A DNA stretch of 64,000 bases, from positions 286,337,501 through 286,401,500 of the forward strand of contig OX465599.1 in assembly GCA_950022295.1 (NCBI GenBank). Direction: 5' to 3'. Shown in pieces: positions 21,234-32,289 of this stretch (position 1 is the stretch's first letter; each line of letters begins with the position of its first letter). The position numbers were made by a program, and so were the translations under genes. Origin of the DNA: Bromus sterilis (lineage: Eukaryota > Streptophyta > Magnoliopsida > Poales > Poaceae). A model generated the notes under the pieces. The model did no database searches. It had not been told where the DNA came from and was given only the letters and a program-made list of their open reading frames with translations.

Positions 21234-21425
21234 CACTACTGGAAAAAAGGTCATTAGTGGCGCACCTATTTAGGTACTAATGGCGCACATACGGTGTGCC
21301 ATTACTAGCACGCCATTATTAAGTGATAGTAATGGCGCACATTCGATGCGCCATTACTACCTCTAACACTACTGGCGCACCGGGAGTGCGCCATTACTGA
21401 CGGCAGAGGTGCGCTATTACTACTA
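21234..21425. repeat. Left subterminal repeat region of the CACTA
   Basis: It contains several TGGCGCAC and GTGCGCCA units and an internal TAACACTACTGG (21364-21375) identical to the TSD plus the terminus. Confidence 0.75.
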
Positions 21426-21659
21426 TGAATATTTGTAAAAACTTGCTTCTTCCGTATTTGCAGAGGGGTTATAAAATACATCACCCATATAATTAAATAG
21501 TAGCATCAACATGACAGTTATAACATGACATCATCATCATATGAACAGCCACATCAGAATTCTTAACCAACACCATTTATTAACAAGAGGGCAAATCAAC
21601 AAGTATAGCATGAGAGATTTCACACATTCTTAACCAACATATTATAGATTACACTAAAG

Positions 21660-22061
21660 ACGCTTCACTCCTCATCGTCAGAAGACGAAATGACGATGAG
21701 CTTGTTCTCTTTTCGGCCTGAGCTTCTTCCCATACAACCGCTTGGCGCGCCAGGTCTGGTATGCCCACCAGGTACTTGCGCTCCCAAACGGCATTGAACT
21801 CCGCTTCCTCTGCTGCGTCCTCCTCTTCTATCTCCCTCCTATTTCGGGACAACTCTGAAGCAGTGGGCTGAATGTCAGAGCTTTCCGTCGAAAAGCCAGA
21901 GACATCCAAGGACGCCGTCGATGCAGAGAGGCGCGAGCCCGTGGAGCAGCCCGACAAGGCGGGCACGGGCGCGGTCTCCGGCTCAGGGGTGGCGGCTCGG
22001 GGGTGGGGTGGTATACGGATGCCGGTGGTGATGCGGCAGGTTTGGCGAGAGCGAACCATTT
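21660..22061 (-). CDS. Exon-like block in the CACTA (136-aa frame)
   Basis: A clean acceptor, TTATCTTGCAG, ends at 22062 on the minus strand. From 22059 a frame of 136 aa runs to about 21649, with a Pro/Ala-rich N-terminal half and an acidic Glu/Ala-rich segment around residues 78-100. An overlapping second frame (21828-22067) is also open, so the reading frame is uncertain. It could be the last exon of a transposon gene or a captured host fragment. I recognise no domain. Confidence 0.3.
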
Positions 22062-22859
22062 CTGCAAGATAAGATGATTAGGCAGATAACTGACATGAGC
22101 AAAATCACAGCATCAATTAAAGTAGAGTGCCAAAATTAAAGCATCACTTCTAGATGTGTCAGTTTTTCTAGTGTAGCAGAAATATATTTAGAAAAATCTA
22201 GATGTGTCAGTTCCAAAAGATGTGCAGTTTTTCACATGTGTCAGTTCCAGAAGATGTGCAATTTTGTAGTATAAATGTGCAGTATAGATGTGCAAAAGCA
22301 AAAATTAACCAAAACATCTATTGTGTAGTATAGATGTGCAGTTTTTAATAGAACGAGTCCTAGTTACATTGTTCAGACTATGGCATGATTAGTGATTGGG
22401 GATCAAATGAGAAGCAAAGTGTTTGCTCGAAAACTTTTTTAAAATCACAGAACTTGATACGTGATTAAAATACTTCTACAGGTCAACTGGATGTACAAGA
22501 ACATCGATATCCTGAGGGATCTCCTATCTTAGTAATATGTCGATCAAGCTGCGTGTTGTCAACTAGTTCCTGTTATGATCTCGTATCTTGATAATGCTAG
22601 TATCCAACATGCTAGTATAATAGTTGCTTCCTAGGCCAAAACCAAATAGATAATGCAACATAAATGAATATGTAGACTTAAGAACAAGCACTCATTACTG
22701 GTTTCAAAAACTTGGCACATGAGTATGTATTTTTCAAACAAAGTGTTGCCACTGTACAGATTTTGACCCTTGATAAAAAATGTTAGAAATATTAATATTT
22801 TTGTCATAGCATTGCACGCAGAGCAGAACCCAAGGAGGAGGAAGAAGAGAATCAATCAC

Positions 22860-22935
22860 CTAGGATTGTTTGTTCGTTCGCTGGAGGTAAAAGAATCCTT
22901 GGAGGAACTGAGCAGAAGCGATGGGAGCAAACTGC
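22860..22935 (-). other. Possible internal exon in the CACTA
   Basis: On the minus strand the block lies between TTTGTGCAG and a GTGATT donor after CCTAG. Two frames are open through it. The splice-site match is the only evidence. Confidence 0.2.
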
Positions 22936-23737
22936 CTGCACAAACCGCAAGTATGTAAGAGAAGCAGTTGACCAAGGATATTCAACACAAGTGCATGCAA
23001 AAGGAAGGCCTATGAAAGAAATTTCGTAACAACAGGTGAATGCACATGCACTTCCAAAGAAACTGAATGGGTCAATAACATTACATGTTAGAATATTCAC
23101 ATGAAAATTTAGGAAAACATGAGTGCATGAGCGATGAAGGGAGAGTATACTACCATTTTTGCATAACCATTGGATTAAAGATTTTAGATGGTTCATACCA
23201 ACAATATCCCATCTTATAAAGGTATGTATTACATAGATTAATCAGTTAGGAATAATTAGTGATTAACTTAATTTATTTCCAAAAAAAATTCCTTCAAATA
23301 ATTCTTCTCATATACTCAGACAAAATATTTTTCTCACATGAAAGCATGTTTCTAAGCTCTGAAGAAATAGTTCTAAGCAATATCTATTTACTAAGTACTA
23401 AGGAATCTATACTACTTATTATGGTGGTAGCTTTATTTGCAGGTTGGTGATAATAACTGTGAGGGTAAAAAGAGCAGAAAGATGGCATTCGAATTTACAC
23501 AGGGAAGAACAATACACACAGAGTGACCTAGCAATTTTAGCTTAATTTAAGGCTCTACCAACACCCTAAGAGTTGTTGGATTGTCAGTTATTTCACAACT
23601 GGATAAGATTATCTGAAAACACAATTTTCCCTTAATCAGACTACTTCAAATGAACACTTTGCTTATATGATCATTCAGGACAGCTTTATTCCGTATCGCC
23701 AATGGCGAAGTTGTACCGAACGCCTGTAGGATCTCAC

Positions 23738-23817
23738 ATGGAACGGATCCTGGACGGACGCTGCGGTCAACATGAATGGCTGGGAGCTCGGACTGAATGA
23801 ATGTCTGAACTGAAACA
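23738..23817 (-). other. Possible internal exon in the CACTA
   Basis: On the minus strand, TTTACACTTTCAG precedes and GTGAGATC follows an 80-base block with an open frame (containing QTFIQSELPAIHVDRSV). The surrounding 22070-24250 is otherwise AT-rich, without a visible gene. Confidence 0.25.
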
Positions 23818-24501
23818 CTGAAAGTGTAAACTAGTTTCAGACAGAATTAAGTAGGACAAGTGTAACAGTGATCTATGCATGCTTAGATTTAGTTCTTGAG
23901 ACATTTTGTTCATTTAAAAATATATTTACCAATAGAACAAGTGTTCTGGTGTTCTCATCTTAGCCTTTCTTATTTCTACACATGTAGTAGATCATTCTCA
24001 TTTTTTCTTGAAGGCCAGCAGGAGAGCTGCTGATTTTCATTGAAGGGGGATGAACTATACAAGGTCCAATGAAATTGCAGGGGACAACAGAGATGAGAGA
24101 AACAATAACACAACAAAAACAATGAGGTCTACTCTCGTAAAGGTAGGTGCCGTAAACCGAGCAACGACCAGATGGAACCATTGTCCATGATCAGTCTAAC
24201 CAACTCCATGCTCGTGCCCCCAAATTAAAGTAACAAAGCGCAAATACATGAGCAGCAACAATCAGCCGCGCGGGCGTCAACGCAGAACTAGTACGATTGG
24301 GGGAATCGGCGAAGCAAGTTACCTTTTTTACCGGTCGCAAGAATGGAAGAAGAAGGAGGAGGAGCTGCAAGAACCCTTCGCGCTCCGCTTTATCAAGTGG
24401 GAGGCAGCGGCTCTTGTCTCCTGCGATGTGGAATCAGGCGGCCGAAATGCTCTTCAGCACCAAACCCTAGGAGCGATGACGATGGGGAAGCGGCGGCTAA
24501 C

Positions 24502-24690
24502 CTGGGGGTCCGTGTGGCGACGGCGTCCGTGTGGCGGCGGGGCAGCGGCGGCGGCTGGATCTGGGGTAGAGAAGTGTAGGGGCGGGGGGGGGGATAGGGT
24601 TTGCAGCGGCGGCGGCTGGATCGATCTGGAGAAGTGTGGGGGCGGGGGGATAGCTAGGGTTGTATACGGCTCCACGGTGAGTGACAGGTG
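24502..24690 (-). other. GC-rich first-exon-like block in the CACTA
   Basis: On the minus strand the block is rich in CCGCCGCC and runs to a donor AG/GTTAGCC at 24502/24501. An ATG at 24696 opens an 80-aa Pro-rich frame through it. It resembles the 5' exon of a grass gene. Confidence 0.25.
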
Positions 24691-24719
24691 GGCCAAATTA
24701 TGTTGACTGACAGGTGGGC

Positions 24720-25089
24720 CCAGATAAGTAATGGCGCACGGCTCCAGGGTGCGCCATTGCTAACTCTGGGGAGAGGCGGGCCCAGGTCTGGTGAGCCAGG
24801 TGTGCCCAGCAAAACAGAATATCTATGGTGCACCTCAAAGATATGCGCCATTAGCGTGCGGGAATACTAATGGCGCACGGTGCCATGAAGCGCCATAGCT
24901 AAGCCGGGGAAGGGGTGCTAGTCCAGGAGTAGCTAATCAATGGCGCACGTTAGGAGGAATGCGCCATTAGGAACAACGGAACTAATGGCGCACCAGGACA
25001 AGGTGCGCCATTGCTATTTAGTAATGGCGCACCTAATGTGCAGTGCGCCATTAGTGCCAATATTATCTATAGCTATTTTTCCAGTAGTG
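24720..25089. repeat. Right subterminal hairpin array of the CACTA
   Basis: AATGGCGCAC paired with GTGCGCCATT forms perfect 10-bp inverted repeats at 24730/24749, 24984/25003 and 25023/25043. Imperfect pairs lie near 24869-24895 and 24939-24968. Confidence 0.8.
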
Positions 25090-25134
25090 TAAATACCGTG
25101 TTGAAAACTATACACATGTGCTTGTAGGTCATGA

Positions 25135-28100
25135 TGTCGGGACCCGGAATATGCGTATGTAATTCCAGTCACGATGCAATCACATGGAGAGCCGAGAGCC
25201 GTACCCACTTGTCTAAGCAGACAAGGCCAAACACATAACACTGTCGGAAAGCATCATACGTGAGGGGCATCCCATCCAGGACGGATGATCAACTGAGATG
25301 GGTCCTCATCGTCCGCTCACAAGTCTAAATGCTTATGGCTGGTGAATCCCATACTCATAGACAAGTCGCCTCAACTATGTTATCGATTGAATCCTAACTC
25401 TTACATAGACTTACTCCAGCCCGATCACTTAGTCGGGGTCTAGGGCGGGCTCGATCATACAACAAAGTGTGCACGTGACAGAGTCACGAGCAATCGCATC
25501 GCGATGCCCCAAGCTGCGCACATCTAAGGGCCACTTGGTGTATAAAAGACCGCCAGCCAGATCACAACTAAGGTCTCGAAAACCCATACTAAGACATGCA
25601 TGTTATAAACATACACGCAGCACACATGCCTAGTATGAACAGTAGGTATCATCACATAACTCTACAAAGTGTATCTTTATTGACTTACACATAGAGCATA
25701 CAAAGATCACATGTCTGTGATCAACATTACATGATACAACGGAAGAAAATTAGGTCTGAGTACAGACAAGTTTAACAAATGGCCTAGAGAAGCCTTGTTC
25801 AACATACATGCCCTTCCACGAGGGACCAGACTGCTGTCTGGAACTATACTAGCTTAGTCAACGTCAAGCGTCGGGAAGGTGACCCCATCGGGGTCCGGGT
25901 TCTCATCTAAAACATAGAATAAGCAAACGTGAGTACAAAGTCGTACTCAGCAAGACTTACATCAGAACTATACTACTCATGCTCAAGTTTCAAGGTAAAG
26001 GAGGTGGGGTTCAACATGCAGAAGTTCCAGCTTTGACTTGGCTAGTCCTGTACTACGAGTACCAGACTTGAGGTAAGAAGCGTACACGAGTCCACTACCA
26101 AGTATCCAACCAATACACCACTATGGTTACTTCCTCGACTTCCCCACGAGGAAGCACACCACAGCACTCACACTTATCTTGCGAATTTTAGAGTATCCAT
26201 TCAAGTTGTCTAATAATCAAGCACAACTTTCTAAGTAGTCCCTTACCGCGGACGCGGCTATTCGAATAGTTGTTTTAACCCTGCAGGGGTGTACTGCTAC
26301 ACACATGAAACCATCAGTTACCGCCAGGATCTCGTCACCCTTCAAGCGGGTGTCGACGATGATAATTTCCACAAATTTTACCTCACAGCCAATTTTAATC
26401 TAGGAATCAACCATCTGAGTTGCTCACCGCTCAAGAGTCCAGCCGGGTCAACGATACGGACTCAGACGATGTAGGCGACCGAGACGCCACCTTAGCAGAT
26501 GGTTTCTCTGTCTCACAGGTCCACCCACATATCTAAATGATGCAAACTTTCCTTCATTCTTTTTCTATGCATATGCCAAATGGAAAAACCGAACTAGTGA
26601 CTCCTGGACTTGAACTAGGGTGAGTTAGTAGGTTGAGAGGGGATCCATGTGCCCAACATGTGGTAGTACTCTTCGTCTTGGATCACCACACAAGAACTCG
26701 GGCTTAAGGCGGTGTTCAACGAGACAACCCACTGTGTACTCCTACACAGCCTCTCATCGTTCACCTTGTATTAGGGTGGATTCACCGACACGTTAACAAC
26801 AGCAACACTGTGAACATTCCATCCCGACTCACAATCAAAGTAACCTCATTGTATCACTAAGCAGCAATAAGCAATAACAGTTGCAGGGGCCACATGCTCA
26901 TCATTCAACTCCTATATCTGCTAGGATTATGGTTTGCTTAATACGGTGACAAAATGATAGGTCATGCATCGGAATGGGTTCAACTATGCGAAAGAACATG
27001 TCTCGGTGATCTCCTAAACATGCATAAGCGAGACTGAGAAGGAAGTAGGATTTTATAGACATGATCAAAGGGGTTTTCTTGCCTTGCTGACGATACACGG
27101 GTCTTAACGGTGGTCTTCTTCTTCGGGGGTGATCACCGTCTTGGCAAAGCTGTTACCGGCACAATCATCAACAAAGGGGGGACAACTTTGGAAGTAAATG
27201 CACAAGCACATGATAAGTGGTTCCATGATGTAAAAGGTATTGGTTTGTAGAAAATTCAATTTAATTGAAGTGTATTGCAAAAGATTTGCAAATTCAAACT
27301 TCAAATTTGAATTCAAAATATGCCATATGCATGTTTGCTACTGTTCACCCATTTTAAAATGGTCAAACATAGAAACAAGTTGCATATTCATAATCCTTGC
27401 ATTTTTCTGATAATTTTTCATATATTATTTGTCCAATTTGGAGTTAATATGAATTTTCTATGATTTATTGAAGTTTTGGCTATTTTCTGGAATTTCTGTA
27501 ATTCTTTTAATCTTTTCTATTTATTGCGTCATCGTGACGCAGGGGTGACGTCAAAGGGGCTCTGGCCAGTGGGCCAGCCCTGTCAGTGGGAGAGGAGCTT
27601 AACCCCTCTCTGTTTAATTAACTTAAGGGGTTAGAGGTGGCCTGGGGCCCACCTGTCTGTGGTACTAGAGTGGGTTAGGGGGTTAATTAGCGCGGGGTTA
27701 GCTCTAATGGCGTCGCCGGCGAGCTTCCAGTCGGCGGCGCCTTGCCGGAGTTCTTCTGCGAGGCACGGGAGGGGGCTTGGAGAGCACCGAGGTGTTCCTC
27801 TTCGTCTTGCGCTTCTTCTGGAGCCACTGGGAGTCAAGGCGTGGCCTCGGGCCACGACGGCGACAACAAACGCGGCGGCTGGGGTTGGGAAACTGCGAGA
27901 TGGCGAGGCAGTGCACTGGGGAAGCCGCGGGAGGGAGAAAACGAAGCAGGAAGCTCACCCAAACGAGATGAGGAGCTCTTCGGGGTCGGGGAGGAGCTGG
28001 AGAGGGCTGGATTCGTCGCCGGAGTCGTGGTGGCCGGCGGTGAAGAACTTGAAGCCCGCTTCGCCGGAGCTGCGCCTTTGCTCAAATTGGATGGGGTACT

Positions 28101-28911
28101 CGAAGGAGTCGTCACCGGCGAGTAGAATGGACACGGTTTCTCGCTCTAGAGTGACCAGTGGCCGCGCCGGAGCACCACCATGCTCTACTAGGGTTTCGGC
28201 CGAAGCGCAAATTCTCATCGGGAGGAAGAACGAAGGCCAGGGAAGGGGGGAAATGAGCGGGGCGTCTCCTGGGCGTTGCGTGGCGCCAGGAGAATCCTCG
28301 GGGTGGTCTAGGAGAGCCTCGGTGGCGTCCACGGTGCTCGGCTCGCCACCGAGCTGCTTGGAGGCGAGGGGAGGTAGAAGACAAGCCACGGGTGGGCTTG
28401 GGCCGGGGGGAGTTGAGTTGGGCCCAAGGCCAGAGGGGGTGGGCTGGGTTGGTTCTTTTCTATTTTCTCTCTTTATTGTTTCTGTTTTCTTTTTCTTTCT
28501 TTTGTTTTGCTCTAGGAAAAAATAGCAAATCATTTTGTAAAATCCTCAAAACTTTCATGTGGGCTTAGAGTACATATAGATAGCCACTCACAAGTTTTGG
28601 AGATTTTTGAAATTCAATTAATTTGAATTTCAAATCAAATAGGGGTATTATTTAATTTCCAAGCTCTGTTTGGATTTTTTTGAGAAATCTTGGAGCATGC
28701 AGGGGGACCCACTTCACTTTATATGTGATCATGCCTACTTATAAGACTTTTCAAAAATAACAGAGGAAATTTTGGAAGAAATTTTTATCTGGCCATTTGA
28801 ATTAATTTCTCAGGGCTTTTCTTTTCCCCATTTTTGAATTTCTGTTTGAAATTTTCACATGATGCAAAGGATGAACAAGCCCTAGCACTTAGCCAAGTCT
28901 GGGTTGTGACA
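25135..28911 (-). mobile_element. Solo long LTR (3,777 bp) inserted in Gy2
   Basis: The ends are TGTCGGGACCCGGAATATG on the left and GGGTTGTGACA on the right, with TSD CATGA (25130-25134 and 28912-28916). Gy1 sequence near 2550 is continuous across the site. Reading on the minus strand gives a TGTCACAACCC start. I find no internal domain, primer site or second LTR, so it is a solo LTR of unusual length, as in large-LTR LARD-type families. A block CCGCGGACGCGGCTATTCGA (26247-26266) is shared with the element at 60923. The GC-rich block 27650-28430 looks like an LTR leader. Confidence 0.75.
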
Positions 28912-29205
28912 CATGAACAACATGATTTATGTGATATTTATATTCTTGATGTTGTTCATGATACTACTGAAAATTATTTTGAGAGAGGGAAGTTTGGTTG
29001 TAGAAACTTCCATATTACTAAAACTCCTCTCTTTATGCTGAAAGTTTTGAAGTTGTTCTTTTTCCACCTTCCTATGCATATCACTTTGTGCTTCTTTGAT
29101 TTATTTGTTTACAAGTTTCCTAGGCATATGAAGTGGGTTAGGCTTAAATTTGTTTCATATTTTCTTCTTGATGCTCTCTTTTGCTTCAAATTTTTATTCT
29201 TATGA
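28912..29205 (+). pseudogene. Orphan ORF of Gy2, 3' part
   Basis: This resumes the frame cut by the CACTA and the solo LTR. The short host piece between them (25093-25129) also belongs to it. It carries HDLCD, ERGKF and the hydrophobic C-terminal third found in Gy1 (2337-2867). The stop at 29203-29205 is 55 bases before the conserved hairpin. Confidence 0.55.
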
Positions 29206-29259
29206 GAGCACCTTTTATAATCTTCATGCCTAGCTAAAAGGCATAAAAGAAAGCGCTTG

Positions 29260-29275
29260 TTGGGAGGCAACCCAA
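29260..29275 (+). other. Conserved post-ORF RNA hairpin (Gy2 copy)
   Basis: TTGGG AGGCAA CCCAA folds into a five-pair stem. The Gy4 copy at 42401-42416 is identical. Gy1 and Gy3 keep a stem with CGGG/CCCG. Confidence 0.55.
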
Positions 29276-29775
29276 GATGTTTTTACTTATGTTTTTGGTG
29301 GTATTGATGATTTTTACTACTGTAGAAACATCATTGTATCTTTATTTTCAAGCTTTGTGCCAAGTTATAGCCTCTTATGATAAGGGAAGCAAAAGTTGTG
29401 ACATGTTGTCCAGAAAACAAATACTGTCTGATTGACGAAAAAATCGAAACAAATCACCAGTTCATCTTTTTGAGCTGAATTTTTTACACATCATGCTATA
29501 TACAATTTTGAAACTTTCTTATGTTCTGAGTTTTTTGATTTGAGTTGCAGAAGTGCTCGGAAAAAATTCTCTACTACATGCTGTTCTGTTTTCACAGATT
29601 CTGCCACATTTTGCCTCTCTTTACTTTTGCAAACCTTAAGCTTGCTTTTTCTTTCAAAAACATTTTGGAAATCTTGAGAAATAGTAGCTCTTCCAGAATA
29701 TCTTTATATCAAGTGGGGAAAAATTTATTTTATTAACGGTACTAACCTCTCTAATCAGCTTATGATGAGTTATGT

Positions 29776-30018
29776 ATGAAGGGAGTTTTCAAGTGTGCGA
29801 GTGAAGATGATGAAAGAAGATCCGGGAGTGTCAAGCGCTCAAGCTTGGGGATGCCCCCATGCATCCCAAATAAATATTCAAGGATACTCAAGCGTCTAAG
29901 ATTGGGGATGCCCCCATGCATCCCCTTCTCCATCAATAATCATCAGTTCGTCCTTCGTCTCACTATATTTTTATCACTTCATGCGTTATGTGCTATGCTT
30001 GGAGCATCTTGCTCTTAG
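29776..30018 (+). CDS. Possible small ORF of 80 aa (Gy2 copy)
   Basis: It starts MKGVFKCASEDDERRSGSV and keeps the full length of the Gy1 counterpart with a handful of substitutions. It overlaps the two internal polypurine-tract hairpins. Confidence 0.25.
   Translation: MKGVFKCASEDDERRSGSVKRSSLGMPPCIPNKYSRILKRLRLGMPPCIPFSINNHQFVLRLTIFLSLHALCAMLGASCS
29841..29925 (+). repeat. Internal polypurine-tract hairpins (Gy2)
   Basis: The first copy (29841-29853) is the exact 13-mer. The second (29898-29910) reads AAGATTGGGGATG. Both lead into GGGGATGC...GCATCCC stems. Confidence 0.65.
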
Positions 30019-32014
30019 GTTTAATTTTTAGTTTTATTTATCTTTGCATGCTGTTCATAACAAGTTAGACCCGAGCTTACTTTGTGTGGGAGAAAAACAC
30101 GCTCCACTTCAATCTAGAACACATCATAGGATTTTTCATGCTTATCTTTCTGCTGTTGTGTGTTCTTTATCTTTTCGTAGCTACTACCATGTTTAGTTTT
30201 TGTTTTAGTTTGTCTTTAGCAAGAGCCTTGGCTTTTTTTAAGTTTGTTGTTGGGAACTCTCTTTAGTTTTCATGTTTATCTTGTTAAGGGAGTTAGTTCT
30301 TGCACTGAGTTGTGTCTTGTCTTGAAAGTAGGTAATTGAGGTTGCTATTTAATCTTAGTAGTAACTTGCAATAGTTTTGAGGTATTGTTGTGAGTAATGT
30401 TTGAACTTTTCGTGTCAAGAGATCTAGCCTATTAGTGATAGGTGTCGTATTTTGGGCAATCCGTGTTTATTTTCAAAAACCTACAAAACTAGTTGAGAAC
30501 TCTAGCTACTGGATGGATCGCTAATCTTTGGAGGGATCGGATATTAGAGTACACTCACATACCATGAGTCGAGGATGCGCAAGGATAACCAAACCCCCAT
30601 ACACTCCTCCTCGGGGTACTTGTCTCTTTGTGAACCTCCTCATTAGATTGAGAGTTACCGATTATAAGTGCATGAGTTCTTCAGACTAATGTAAGTATTG
30701 AAAGTTGACACTTCCACCTCCTCATATTTGCTAGCCTCTTCCGTACCGTGCATTGCCTCTTCTCACTCCGAGAGTTGGCATCCACCTCGCCAGTACATCC
30801 AAACCCTTGGCATGATACGCTCTGTCATCATAAACCTCCTTATATCTTTTCTCAAAACAACCATCGTACCTACCTATTAAGGCATTTCCATAGTCTTTCC
30901 GAGATATATTGCCAAGCAACATCCACCTCTTCATGACTTGATCTTCATGTCATACATGTTCCTGCTACACTTGCAGAGGTATACATTTCATATATCATGA
31001 TAGCTACATCTTCTTTATGTTTGAGTACCTTATAAAGTGTGAAAGATCTTCTATAACTTCTTGTAAAATAGAGTGTTGCCCTTAGGTGAGGAAAAGATCT
31101 TAAAGTGGAAAAAATAAAAGATCCCAAAGAGGAAAAATGAGAGTTAAATAGAAAGAGCCATTGAGGCCACCAAAAAATTCAAAAAATAGAAAAAAGAGAA
31201 AAAGAAAATAAAAAGAGAGAAAGGGGAAATACTACTATCCTTTGAAAGATCCACACCAGTACTCCCTCTTATCCTTGTACTCCATAGAGATGATCATTTA
31301 TGCATATAGCTATGTGGGGACCTTCACACTATAGAACTTGGCTTGCATATTCCAAGGATGAGCCTCCTCAAACGAGCTCTAGGTCTTTCATGAGCAAGCA
31401 AGTTGGATGCACCCCCACTAGTTCCATTGGAGAGATTTTCTTAGCTCATATGTGCATTCGTTGCATGGCAATCCCTAATCCTCACATCATATCTATCATT
31501 TGGGCTTCTCGCCTATGATTGTGCTCATTGATGTGAGCCTTTCTCACCTTTTTTGTCTTCCTTCTCCACCATATTTCTCTTTGCCATCCTAAGTGTCAAC
31601 TTTCGTGCTTACGCTCATCCATTACATGAGTGCTCATAATATCGAAAGGGAGTGGATCAAATTGACTTGTACCTGGCTAGTGGTCTGGGAACGAGTCAAG
31701 ATAAGATTCCAAAGAAGACCAAGTGTGAAACTTTAATAGATTGAGTTCTCAACAGAAATACTTTTTTCCCGTATTCCCTATCCACCTTCTTGCACGCAAG
31801 CACCATTTAGAGACATTCGAGTCACGGATAGCGAGAGCTCTTGCACCTAATGTTCTTTTGTTGCTTGTTTCAATGCTAATATAGACTCTTGCATGTTATG
31901 ACTTGAATTGAATCACATACCTTGATTGCTGTACTTTTGAAAGTTCTAATATGGTTGCTAGCATGTCACCACAGAAATTATGCTTGTTATCATTTACCTA
32001 CTGACGATCAGGAA

Positions 32015-32029
32015 TTAAGCTTGGGGATG
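32015..32029 (+). promoter_or_regulatory. Terminal polypurine tract of Gy2
   Basis: TTAAGCTTGGGGATG abuts the 3' LTR, whose first bases read TAGATATG instead of TGATATG, a small terminal mutation. Confidence 0.75.
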
Positions 32030-32289
32030 TAGATATGTCCCAAATGTATCTATAATTTCTGCTTGCTCCATGCATGTTTTGTGTGATATTTCTTTCATCT
32101 AGATACACTTTCATACACTTTTGATCATATTTGGACTAACTTAGTAACTCAGTGCACCATAGTGACAGTTCCTGTTTTCTGCTGTTTTTCTATTTCAGGT
32201 TTCCCCCATATTAAAAGTGCTCCAAAAATTCGGGAAAAATCAGCATACGGGAACCTTCCGGATCCACCTGGGTGGGGCCAGAGGGCCAC
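32030..32289 (+). mobile_element. 3' LTR of Gy2, first segment
   Basis: These are the first 260 bases of the 3' LTR, interrupted by Gy3 after GCCAC. A 12-base deletion relative to the 5' LTR removes one of two AAATCAG units. Confidence 0.8.

Larger units (their letters stand above)
21234..25089. mobile_element. Non-autonomous CACTA DNA transposon (3,856 bp)
   Basis: The termini are CACTACTGGAAAAA and TTTTTCCAGTAGTG, the CACTA hallmark. The 3-bp TSD is TAA (21231-21233 and 25090-25092). Sister sequence near 2513 shows the empty site. Both ends carry subterminal repeats of AATGGCGCAC, many as inverted pairs. No frame long enough for a transposase, and no recognisable transposase motif, is present, so it depends on an autonomous relative. 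The interior contains GC-rich and exon-like blocks on the minus strand. Confidence 0.9.

Noticed and set aside
27659..28533. Overlapping long frames on both strands (288 aa plus, 192 aa minus) in a GC-rich block
   Set aside because: They lie in the GC-rich leader of a solo LTR, have no recognisable domain, and overlap in several frames at once. This is what low stop-codon frequency gives.
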